Assembly (NCBI RefSeq): GCF_027942865.1
Contig: NC_134526.1
Span: 20,007,784-20,071,783, forward strand
DNA: 64,000 nucleotides
Origin: Odontesthes bonariensis
Taxonomy: Eukaryota > Chordata > Actinopteri > Atheriniformes > Atherinopsidae
Direction of reading: 5' to 3'
A program made the translations under genes and the position numbers. The notes below the pieces were generated by a model. It saw only the letters and a program-made list of their open reading frames with translations, was not told the origin of the DNA and did not search any database. This document shows positions 1 through 11,179 of the stretch, piece by piece (within the stretch, counting starts at the first letter, position 1; the number at the start of each line of letters is the position of its first letter).

Positions 1-415
1 TCAAGAGACAGATAATTAGGAAGGCTAATGCCATTCTGTCTGGCAGCTCCCATCCTTTACATTCTGAGTTCCAGTTTCTGCCTTCTGGCCCCCGGCTCAG
101 AGCAACAGGTACAAGCACTCCTTCATCCCTACAGCTGTTTCCCTTTTGAATTCAGGACAGGGTAGGAGGAGTCATACCTGATTGGTTGATATTGTTTCTG
201 TTTCTTGTCTCCATGTGGTGTTATTGATGTTGGCAGAAATTGATGATACGCACCGTTCACACTTTCGCCACTTTGTAGGGACTGATGTTGTTTCAGCACA
301 CTGTATTATCCCTCCCTCTTAGACTTTTAATTATATGTCTTTTATGTTTTATATCCTTTTTACTTGCTGCAACACTAATTTCCCTATGGGGACACAAATA
401 AAACTGAATCTGAAT
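1..415 (+). mobile_element. LINE (non-LTR retrotransposon) 3' end fragment
   Basis: Translation on the plus strand gives the end of a LINE ORF2 broken by a frameshift: HPLHSEFQFLPSGPRLR in one frame, then RYKHSFIPTAVSLLN in another. This is the familiar C-terminus of fish LINE reverse transcriptases (HPLH..F..LPSGRR, then R..NSFIP.A...LN). A short AT-rich 3' UTR follows and ends near a phrase of the type 'tttccctatggggacacaaataaa', the usual tail of such elements. The left end lies outside the window. The clade (L2, Rex1 or other) cannot be fixed by eye. It is a dead copy. Confidence 0.7.
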
Positions 416-3200
416 GGTGATAATATACTGCTATCCATTAAAGTACATATTCAATTAAGAATCATTTAAAAAATACTGTTTTGGACCAAACAGTGGTGTG
501 GAAGTGAAGTGACTGCCCTCACTCAGGCTCACTCTCTCTTTAAAACCCTGATCTAGAAATGACAAACCAAGCTTTGGTAACTTCCACAGTAGTGACAGCT
601 GTATCCCAGTTCATATGTGTGAATGTGCTCCCATCTCCTGCCATCTCAACAATCTCTCACCTCAAATCTCCCCATTCTCTGTTTCCCCATCTTATGATAT
701 GTACTTTGTCCTGCGCCCACTTCAAAACTTTGCTGCCACGTGTCCTGAAAAACCACCTCTGGAAGTAAACCAAGGCCCGCCCGCTCTCAGTGTGTCCTCG
801 AGGACATGAGGTGAGGACACACTCCAGGTTCTTGTGTTGCTCTGTTATGTCACCAGATCTTTTGGTAAGCTCTCCCGTCATCCTGGTCCAAGGTAATATT
901 TAGAAATGACAAAAGAGCCCCTTCCATTTTTTTTTACGATCTATCTGGGGTTTGCTTAAAACTTATAACAGAAGACTCACACTAACACACAATTATATAT
1001 GCAAACTCTGCACTGCGCCCGAATGATCCGTGTTACGCCTCAATAGAGGCCTTTCCAATCTGTTACATTTTTTTGAGAGCTCAATTAATAGAAACTATGC
1101 TGTTGTTTTTATTCATTATGCATCACATATCTTTGAATTATGATTTGATGTGTCAGCTCAAGAACTTTGGAAACTTGTGTTGCATTGACATAATTTCAGC
1201 CTCAGCAAATCTGATCAAACTGCTGATCTGAAAGCGTGTGTCAGGATGGCTTTCACACATCTCGTCTTCAATCACACTGGGTCTTCGGGTGAAGCACTTT
1301 GAACTGACAATGAGAAGACATGTGCTGTTCACGCTTTGAGTCTTATTTTACATTGCAGACAAGATGCCAAGACTTCCTAAATAACTCAGCAGTAGCTGCT
1401 GTTGAGCTTGTTTTTTCTTCTTAATTCAAAGGTTTTCCACAGCTGTTATGTGGCACTGCTCTGTTTATGAACTCACTCTTCTGTCTTTAGAATTCATAAG
1501 TTCAACATTTACAGCATTCTTATCGTGAACAAAGAATAGGTGTTTGTGTGAACTCTTTAGTGTTTACATGAACACTGAATAAAGAGATCGCAAAGTGTTT
1601 ACATGCTGCAAAGCAATTAATCAAAGTAAAACTTTTTTGACATGCAAAAAGTGGGACTGTCTGCTAATCTAGGGATACTACAAACAAAAAAAGGAGAAAA
1701 ATTTAGTTTTAACATCTTTATTCCAGTCCTGTGATCGACTGGCGACCTGTCCAGGGTGCATCCTGCCTCCAGCCAGATGGCAGCTTGGGTAGACTCCAGC
1801 CCCCCTGTGACCCTGAGAAGGATGAAGCAGGTATAGAAAATGAATGGATAGATTAATTTAACTCCTAACTAAAAACCATAAAGGCCTATTTCCCCTGCTG
1901 TCTACTACAAACAAGCGGAGAGTGAAAGTGGATCTTTACAATGTTGAGCTTTCCTCCAGCGGAGCATTGTAGATATGTTTAGTCATGAAAATCCATAACT
2001 TTTCTAAGTCTATAACAAAAAGAAAGTGTCCATCACAGAACAGTTAGGTTTTGCTGCCACCATGTTTCCACCTCCCCAAAAAAATTTCCAGTTGTTTTGA
2101 GCCTGTGCAGAAAGAAAAGGTTTATTTCGGTGGGAGAGAAATGATCAGTGCCTGTACACAGTTCCTGTTGATCAGATTATCAATGTTTTTGCACCAACCT
2201 CAAGCCAGATTGATTGTGGCATTTATTTCCTGATTGGACTGCTATACTGATACTTTTACCAAGCCACCAATAAACATGAATTCCCACATGTAGAACATGT
2301 CTGTATAATTAATTCACCTAAATCAATGCATTATTCTCTTCATTTTAAGTCCAGATGCTTACAACATAATGTTATTCAGAGTAACTCAGGATCAAATCAA
2401 GAGGATTACCTTATCATAAGATGAGGTTCTTCCACCCGAGCAAAGTGAAGTAAAGTGAGTCATGAAAATGCAATATTTTACTGAAAATAGTAGTTATTTT
2501 GTTGCCAAAGATACAGTTTTAGATTAGGATTTATGTGTTTTTTTCAAATTCTCATAAGTCCACTACGCACCAAGTTTTTTTTATAGTTTCTCAGAACTCC
2601 AGAACAGATGATTTTACATTTTTGCCGACACCGTAGTTTCTCCCACATGCACCGAAGGAGAGTGAGGTGAGGATTGCAGTCTGCTACTTCAGGTTATTAG
2701 TGTGAAACATAGCAAAATGTGAAAAACCTGAAAGGACCTAAAAACTTTCTGTTGTTGCTCTAACTCAGGGTCGTAATAAGATTGCACAATTAACGGATGG
2801 GATTGGATTGTTTTGAATAACAGTGAAACCCGTCTAAAACTGTATGCAACACATTAAGTGCTTCACACTTTAATATACTGATGTGAATGGAAAATATAAA
2901 ATTTTTTGGCTTGGTTATAGCGCTTAAATGAATTGATTACTGTGATGCTGTCAGATGCTAAACGACTGCTGCATTTCTTCTAAATTGAAACTCTAAATTG
3001 ACACTATGCATGAGACACAAACTAACAAACATGAGCGTGCAATCTAAAAAAATTTGGATGCCATATTTCAAACCGAAAACAAATGTTGAACATCGAAGAA
3101 AACAGCTCTTGCACACCGCCTTGCAGTTATCCAATCAGATTGACTTGATTTCAGTTCCAAACATATGTAAAATGTTTCAGACTCATCAATGTGTTTCTAA
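416..3200. other. Intergenic, no gene seen
   Basis: AT-rich sequence with only short unsupported open frames and no splice-flanked conserved exon that I can recognise. It contains a LINE/SINE tail near 1724-1853 (separate entry). Confidence 0.6.
1724..1853 (+). repeat. LINE/SINE 3' tail fragment, GGATGG-ended family
   Basis: The sequence runs through 'ctggcgacctgtccagggtg', 'cagccccc', 'gaccctgagaaggatgaag' and ends in 'gaatggataga'. This is the very common teleost retroposon tail whose consensus finishes in GGATGGATGG. Other copies lie at 39045-39336 and 53685-53745, all on the plus strand. It is a truncated relic without coding capacity. Confidence 0.7.
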
Positions 3201-3219
3201 TGGGGCCTGACTTACTGTT

Positions 3220-3710
3220 GGATACTGTTGTACAATTGTCTTTTGCGGTGGAGTGTTGTGTGCTGTTTGTGCTGTGAAGAAATCGCTAGTTCTTAAAGAC
3301 GGGCAGGTTTTGTGTCATCATATGCCATCAAGGTGTCTTTTTCAGGGATGTTCTTCTTTGTTTCAGCTGAATAATGCTAAAACGCACTCTACATGTATTA
3401 CAACAGCATAACTGTAGTCAAAGGTGTTAAAGAGTCCTGCCAACAGACCAGAACTGTCACCCACTGAAAACATTTGGTGCATTACGTAACATAGGAAGCC
3501 CTGAACTGTGGAGCAGCTGAAATCCTATATCTAACAAGAATGGGAAACGTTTTACATTCAGTGCTACATCAGTTGGTGTGGTGCTGGTCCCAAACGCTTA
3601 CAGAGTTTTGTTTAAAGAAGAGGTGATGTAACACAGTATAAAACATGCCCCTGTCTAAACTGTTTTTGTTTTTAAAAAAGTTATGTTGGCAAGGTCTGAA
3701 ATCCAACATC
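3220..3710 (+). mobile_element. Tc1-like transposase relic (C-terminal half)
   Basis: Conceptual translation with frameshifts gives blocks resembling the C-terminal half of a Tc1-like transposase: FQGCSSLFQLNNAKTHS (family FQQDNAKPHS), then LSPTENIW (family N/SP.EN.W), then TVEQLKSYI.QEW and PKRLQS...RRGDVTQY. The catalytic aspartate expected in 'QQDNA' is lost (QLNNA) and several stops are present, so this copy is inactive. It resembles the teleost repeat family seen between inverted repeats at 29260-29677. Superfamily assignment rests on motif order, not on a database search. Confidence 0.65.
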
Positions 3711-4460
3711 ACGCAGGCTTTTACCTGGATTTTTCTGTTTGATGTATGAAGCCACCATATGAAAAATGGAATTGTTTCGATTCTTTCATATTGGGAGTGC
3801 TTGTTAAAGATCACCGCAACACTGAGAAAATGCTTATGCTAATGAGACAATGAGCAAATGTGCTCATTGTGTGTCCCTCTGCGCCTCGGTGCAACACCCT
3901 CTGACAGGTTAGCTGTGTTTGGCATTCTTGGATCTTCAGAGTATATTTAACCCTGTGGTTCCCCTGCTGGATAGCTCCTCCATATACGGGCCGGAGCACT
4001 GGCAGACTGAAAATGTCTGTGTACGGAGGGTTGGAGAAACAGCAGCGACGACAGGGTGATGGATGAGTTTCAAGCAAGATGGAGGGAAGAAGCTGAAAGA
4101 GGGCAACAGAGGTTAAACAAAAGAGCACAGCGATTTCCAGAGTTATCGCTGCCATCCCTTGTTTTTTTTTATTGACCAGCTGAGGTAGAGACTTGCCAGG
4201 CCTTTTCATTTCTTTAGGCTGACAAACAGAGAAAGGAAAAAAAGCAGGAAAAGACACTCAAAGCTCAAACAAGTATAAACCTGAATATTTTTTAGTCAAT
4301 CTCTAAGCCATCAAACACACAAATGCAAAGTTTGGATTCAGGCTGCAATCAGAGGACAGTAAGCATAAGAACGGCCATGTGAGAGAATATATAAATATGA
4401 CCTTGCAAACCACAAGTGTCAACATTTCCGAGCATGTCACAATGTGTTCAGGAGAGAGTG

Positions 4461-4490
4461 AGACAGACAGACAGAAAGACAGACAGACAG
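4461..4490. repeat. (GACA)n microsatellite
   Basis: Imperfect tetranucleotide tract of about 30 bases (gacagacagacagaaagaca and on). Confidence 0.85.
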
Positions 4491-4842
4491 AGCGCATGGT
4501 ATGCATCAGACAAGTGTGTGCGTGAACATGAAAGTGTAAGTCCACATGCATGCATGTGTGTGTGCTTTTGTGTGTGTGTGACAGGTGTTTTGCTGGAATG
4601 GTGCTAAGCTGTAAGTGCTGTCCCAACCCAAGCCCTATTCCTGGTGTGCGCAGATGCACAATCACACACAGACAAACAGCATCATGTTAAAGTTTCAATT
4701 GACTGTTTGCTATACCCATCAGGCGTGCCAAGGTTTCTCTGTCATAACAGTGGTGTGCACGTTGCTGTGGTCAGACTGAGAGATGAAGTTTTTGGAAGCT
4801 GGCGTCTTTTGTTCATATGTATATATATACATACAGTATATA

Positions 4843-4843
4843 C

Positions 4844-4874
<31 letters not shown>

Positions 4875-4880
4875 TGTATA
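4843..4880. repeat. (TATG)n microsatellite
   Basis: About nine tandem copies of TATG/ATGT, flanked on the left by TA-rich sequence. The open frames over it are microsatellite translations. Confidence 0.9.
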
Positions 4881-7800
4881 TATGCTAGCATAAGCATATT
4901 CAGCTGATTCAAAGCTTTCTTTTTAATATCTAATTTACCCATCACATGCTTGCATAAGTGTATCAGTGGTTCCGAATACTATAGTGTCACCTGCTGTTGA
5001 GGCTTGGTCCAGCTCAAATGGATCTATCGACACACAACCCTGCAGAGTAATTATCTGAGATTGCAAAATGTTTGCCAAGGACATTAGTAAGCTGGCATCA
5101 TTTTTCTTTGTGTTTGAAATCAGAAAAATTAGCTGAATGTAGCACCATACAGCTTTCCCATGATAGTGTCATATATAATCCAGTACAAGAAACAAGTGTT
5201 ATTATTTCCATGCTTTTTGTCTTTGTCATCAGCTGAGGGGTGTGTTAGATATTCGTCTAATACATTTAGCTTTTGCCTGTAGCCTTTGGCATATCATGAA
5301 TGTTTCAGTCTGCTTGAAAAAAAGAGGTCAAGTGAATTTAGCATTTGAAACTACCTCATTTTGATGAATAAATTTTAAACAGAAACGCACAAACAACTCT
5401 ATCTGACTGCTTGTTACACCAATCAATACCATGTCTGCAAATCTGATGAAAATATGCAAACATCTGCACACCTCGGCTCAAAAATATCCGTTACCGTGAA
5501 AAAAGTTATGATGGTTTCCTAATTTGAGCTAAAGTTTAGTTTTATGTTCCATTAGAATTATTTTTTTACTTTCTTGTGGATTATCTGACGCCTAAACCGG
5601 ACTGATACATTTTGGAAACTGATGTAATTTGGAAAGTTTTGCTCATTGTGCAGAATTTCACAAGAACAGCAGTGAAGGACAAAGGTTGAGCTGGTCATTT
5701 AAAAAGGTGAGGCAAGGGGAACATGCCCTCCCTGTAAATCCATTATCTTTCTTTAAATGATCTTTCCATCATTTCATTTTACAAATAACAGAAGGACCCA
5801 GACATTTACATGCAATTGTATAAGGCCAACTCCTTCAGTACCTTTTAAACATGAACAGAGCAGTTCACTCACTTGTGTCACAGTTGACTCAGAAACATAG
5901 TTCCGCTCACTGATAGTGGATGCCAGCGGTGTATTTATGAAGTCAGACTCAGGGGAGAGGTGAGGCCAGGACCACTGGATGTTGACCCCGAGGCCTATAA
6001 ATCAGCTGCAGTATGCGTGGAGTTTGATTACTGCACCAGAGTTGGAACCAAAAGGACCCAGTGTTGAAAGAGGAGCCGAGTAAATAATATAACAGTGTGT
6101 CCATCACTGCAGCTCTGCAACAATCCGCTGTGGGTGCTCATAAAGGACAGAGAACAATAGCCACAGCCTTTTATCAAAAAGAAGTCAAAGACAGAGATTG
6201 ATCAGTTTCGTGCACGTTTAAATGTACTTTTTTTTAATAGAAACGAATACACTGTGATTAAATATTTCATCTAATTCACAATGATTTGACCTATAATCAT
6301 GTTGAAATCTTATCCGCAAGTATGTGTCCGCAGCATTCAGGAAACCTGTTTTATTGCTCTCAATAGTCTGGAAAATAGTTGCAACTGACAGTGTGAGGGG
6401 TCATGAGTACAAAGAACTGCAAAAATAGTTAGCTGAACAGAAGGTCCCATTTCTCCAGAGCCAGTTGACAACGCTTCCTATTAATAGGGAGGATTGTCCT
6501 TGGGTATCTTTATAAAAGGAGTGTTCATGTGTGTGTATGTGCGCATGAGGGAAATAAGGCAGAAGTGGATAAGGATTTCTGAGAGAAGACAGACAGGGAA
6601 AAGCTTGTATTACAGCAGCCACACGCACTGCTCGGCTCCTGCGTCAGACTTTGCCCTCACTCGCTGGCTTGCATTACCCTCCCAAACCCTCACCTCCGTC
6701 TCCCTCCATACAGTTAATGTCACATATCCCATGTAGCTTTGTTTTTGTCTGTGATTTTCCTCGCTGTGGCTCGACACGCATGCACACACCCTGGGCCTAT
6801 TTTTAGCATGCGGTGGAGTTTGAAGGTGGAGTTGCGTCGACCCCTTGTCTCACCCTAGCTCCAGTCCTTACAAGGACCCCCACAGTGGACACTGTTGCCC
6901 AGCAACCGGCGATGTTTGTGTCTAAGCTGTGAAGGTCCAGCACACGACCCACACCTGCCCTTCATCATCTTAATCATCCGTGTCACCATCCTCCATCTTC
7001 TCCATGTTCTTATTGCTGATGTGTTAAATAAGCAGCTGTATTATTATTATTATGCCTTTAGATGTTTAAAGAAATTGATTAAAATGGAGTCAACTGAGGG
7101 GTCAAAGCATTTAAATGACTGCTATCTCACGTCATTTAGCTGATTATGCAGTCTGAATATAAAGTTTTGATTTTTTTTTAGCACATCTTATCCTTCTCAT
7201 CCACTAACACAACCCGTAGAAACAGTTTCCCACGGCTGATCAGTTCTCGCAAACCCATAGCTTTAAACTGCGCCATCCTTTGCATTATTCCAACTGAGAA
7301 ATGTTATTTCTTCTTTTCGATTTGACTCAAGTTGTCTATTTTCACATGCAAACTCCACACGTTTGGTAAAAGGCTCCTGAATCACTGCACAAATTTTCTT
7401 CTTCTTTACAACCAGGTGCCCACTCTACCCACAAGGCAACTAAACAAGGATTAGTACAACAGGCGATTCAGGTGTGCAATAAAAGGAGCTGATGTAAGCT
7501 TGAGCTGCTGGCCTGATGCAGAGATCGGGAGCATATTACAGAAATCTGACAATGTGACTTAATTCAGTTATTTCTGATATTGCTCTAAGCGAGACATAAA
7601 GAAATAGAATGACTCACTTGGTCTCATCTGTGTACTGTATGCAGCATTTATGTATCCTTAAAGAGGGGAGTTACATCATCAGTTACATCATTTTCAACCT
7701 CCGTGTTCTATGCATAAAGGGGGAAAATACAGTGTCTGCTTTCAGGTGTGTCGCGTCGCCTTTCAACAAATAAGAAAAGCACGATAGCAGCCCACATATA

Positions 7801-9719
7801 AAACATGGATGTAGCCATCATGACATCACCCACTGGTTTGTCAGCTATCATTTCGAAGCTTCAACTTTGTGATTTGGCCATCACCTTCGGTGGGCAAAAT
7901 GATCCAAGCCTGACCAGCTGTAACTTTGCTATGAGTTAGTTAATGAGATGACCACAACTCTGATCTTGTGTGAAGCCATATATCAGTGCCTTGCCTCAAC
8001 TCTAAACATAAATTTTATTGTTATAATGATTTGTAACCATATTCTTGCAGTTATCATCATAATGGCACTACTGCTGCTTTCTTTGCTAACTTGATCATAA
8101 TAAGCTATTATAGAAGCCATTATCATCCCCGATATTAGAATACTCCTCCGACAGTAACCATTTTGCCTAATTTCACCCCCAATGTCCCTCAATGTCATAA
8201 AGTCCAATCAAATTCATTTCTCCCCAGAGATGAACACTGGGGAGCACAGGGTGTGACAGTGAGCTGAGATAATGATGGCATTGCTGGAAGGAGAGTGGAG
8301 GAGCGGAAATGCCGAGTCTATTTTGTGAGAGACGTTTGCTGAACACATTATGACCCATAACTGGTCAATCAAGTGTTCAGCTGGACGTTGTGTATAAATG
8401 AATGAATCTATTGTGTATAGATTCAATAAGAAAGACCCCCCCCCCCCTAATTTCTGCCCTTATTATCTGGTGTATGAGCATTTCATCCAGCTAGTTTGTC
8501 ACTTTCATTTTCTCCCGCTGTCAAACTCACCTCATTCTAAATTCTGTTTTCACAACTCTGGTCCAACAGTCTTCTTGCCTGCCACCTTTTGGAGCCAATC
8601 AGTCTGATTGCCGTTCTTTCTAAATGTCTTCCGCTCCGTCATTTCTCCTTCAGGCTGACTTTCGCACAACCTGTCTCTTTCCCATCACCACCAGTATCTG
8701 CCACATTCTATCTCTGCTCACCCACTTCCAGAATCTAGACTCCTTCCTTCAAGCATTTCACTGCTCCACAGAAATGATGCATTGATGTCTAGTTGTCAAA
8801 CAGAATTGTCTCAAATTCAACTCTTGTACATCAGTTAATTATGTTGCATCTTTTCAGTGGATCCCGCCTTATTGAATTGACCTTACTAAGTGGGAATTGT
8901 GTAGGTTTACTGAACAAAGCAGGTGAATATTTCAGTTAATATTGTAAATCAGTGTCCAGTCACAGCATTTACAAAGAACCCCTGAGGGTGTCCTTGAGTG
9001 TCTAGTACCAAGATGTTAGCAATAAATCCTTTGTGCCCTGAGGATTGTGGGGCGGGGCCTTTGCGTAAACACTTTTCACATAAAACCATGCGTTGTTATT
9101 TTCCACTTTTCTTTGGAATAACTGTCCAGTTTAGCAAACCAAGATTACATTGATCTCTCTTTTATATACACACACACACACACTATATCAGATGACATTA
9201 CATGGACTTGTCATCATTTCCCAGAATTTGAATCATATCACCGTTGCCAGGCAGAGCAGGCTGGTGATTCAAAGTGTCGATACATCCATCGGCAAGAAAC
9301 TGAACCCCTCATAGCTTCTGATGCATTCACTGGTGTGCGAGGATGATTCTGAAAAAAGCCCGGTCTAGATTAAAAACTGTACAGTGGAAGAAGTGCTGTG
9401 TGAGTGTGTCTGAACGGCTGAATGTGGCTTGTGGTGTACAAAGTGCTTCAATAGGTATGCAAGGGGAGAAACGCTCCATGTAAGTGCATTTACCATATCC
9501 ATCGCTAACTCTTAAAAACAAGTCCTCACCTGAAAATGTAAATCTTTAAAAGTGTTCAAATCTGATGTTTTAGCTTGTATTATGGAGAAATATAGAAAAG
9601 TTTGAGAAATCTGAAAGCAGCACTTTAGATCTCTGCAGTATGAGCATGCACACACACCGATCTCTCATCTAAAGTTTCTGTAACACACAAGCAAACGCTC
9701 CAGCTTCATTGGAGAATAC

Positions 9720-9725
9720 TTTATT
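9720..9725 (-). terminator. Candidate polyadenylation signal of nherf1
   Basis: On the minus strand this reads AATAAA. It is followed within about 45 nt by GU-rich sequence (TTGCTTGTGTGTTAC), as expected downstream of a cleavage site. I found no other AATAAA between it and the nherf1 stop codon at 11042, giving a predicted 3' UTR of about 1.3 kb. Transcript data would settle it. Confidence 0.55.
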
Positions 9726-10140
9726 CATTCTCGGATGACAGGATAAAGTCAGGACGAGTGACGCATTACAGAATGGAAATTGCTCCTCGCTTACACAAAC
9801 TACAAAACCTTTTTTTTTTCTAATTCGGTCGTTCACTTTAAAAATCACTTTCAAAATCACTTTTACTTTTCCCGGTACGAGTATGATGCCAACAACCTGC
9901 TGAGGCTTTCCCTGTGATGAACACAATCCAAAAAGACAGTTTTCAAAACATCTATAGAAGCATAACATTATCACATCTTTTGGAGCAATAAAAAATTCAG
10001 AGTGTTAAAACTTATTAACTGAGAAGCCACTCAAAGTTATGGCTAATAAGGGTAACGCAAGCAATTCGTAATACACTATATTTCCCATGAATGGCATCAG
10101 TGGAATTTAGGTCGAAAGTGTAAAAAATAGACATGATGCG

Positions 10141-10238
<98 letters not shown>

Positions 10239-11041
10239 GTGATATGAGAATGCCCTTTAAAATATAGTTATTTCCAGTTTAAAGCTAGTGACTCTTTCTC
10301 AAAACAGGAGATTCATGTCAAAAAAAAAAGATTTCAGGAAAATGTTACAACATTTACCTTATTCTGGAATCATTTTCAAAATAGGACAAAGTAAGGCTCA
10401 AACAACATATCTATACAGATATGAGAGTAAAACTGCACAAATAAATGTAATGGGGGGGGGAGAAACAGGAAAGAGAATTCAAATCAATCCTCGCTCAGAC
10501 ATTTGATCCCTAAAAAACTAAAAAAAGGGGTAAACCAACTGATTGTCAGGCCGTTTTTAAACTGTTCTGACAGAGGAGACCTCTGTGTTTTAATTGAGGG
10601 CGGGTCACTAAATTCAGCTTTCGTGTTTCAACGGGCATCAAATGCAGCACGGACAGCCAGGGTCGGACACAGTCACACAAAAAGCACTCACACGCAAAAG
10701 GAATCCATGCCCACCTAAAACAAACGCATGCACACCATTTCAATGTAGTCCAGTCCCCTTGCATTGGCATATGCATCTCTGTGGTTAGTAGCACATTATA
10801 CATAAACAGTATCATCAGTATAATTTTTGGGATAAAATAACATGAGGATTAATAATAATAAGAAGAATACTATATTTTACACAACAGCTTTAACTTTGTC
10901 TGGTGTCTTTTTACGTCATAATAATAACAATAATAACAATGATTTAGAAACAAAAACTCTTTGTGATGTCTCTCGGAAAGAATCCTTATCACAAAAATCG
11001 TGTGTTTGTGTGTGTGTGTGTGTTAGTTGGCGTGAGGTGGC
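9726..11041 (-). other. nherf1: Predicted nherf1 3' UTR
   Basis: Non-coding stretch between the nherf1 stop codon and the candidate poly(A) signal. It contains a 90-bp (AT)n tract at 10144-10233, a short GT tract near 11000 and A-rich runs. The 101-codon minus frame at 9669-9974 lies here and looks fortuitous. Confidence 0.5.
10144..10233. repeat. (AT)n microsatellite, about 90 bp
   Basis: Nearly perfect alternating TA with a single G interruption near 10193. It lies inside the predicted nherf1 3' UTR, so the RNA would carry a long self-complementary AU tract. Confidence 0.95.
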
Positions 11042-11179
11042 CTATAGATTGCTGAAGAGCTCATTTTTCTTGGTCCAGTCCATGGGTGGTGCTCGTTTGT
11101 TGGAGCGCTTCCGGTGGGCGAGCTCTTTGACCTGCTGCAGGCTGAGACTGAGAGCCGGGATGGCATCTGTGATCAAACC
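11042..11179 (-). CDS. nherf1: nherf1 exon 6 (last): ezrin-binding tail
   Basis: The acceptor reads TTCCTCAG|GGT. The exon encodes 45 residues starting [10 protein letters not shown] and ending in the ERM-binding helix motif [13 protein letters not shown], then TAG. The basic [10 protein letters not shown] stretch before MDW matches the human HQKRSSKRAP. Confidence 0.96.
   Translation of the reverse strand, partial: GLITDAIPALSLSLQQVKELAHRKRSNKRAPPMDWTKKNELFSNL

Larger units (their letters stand above)
3711..9700. other. Intergenic downstream of nherf1
   Basis: No recognisable gene. Open frames here are short or driven by simple repeats: the 120-codon minus-strand frame at 4303-4665 is a translation of microsatellites, and the 148-codon frame at 3811-4257 matches nothing I know. 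Microsatellites near 4461, 4843 and 9166 are the only clear structure. Confidence 0.6.

Noticed and set aside
3811..4257. 148-codon minus-strand frame downstream of nherf1
   Set aside because: No family resemblance and a low-complexity Lys-rich part; no supporting gene context.
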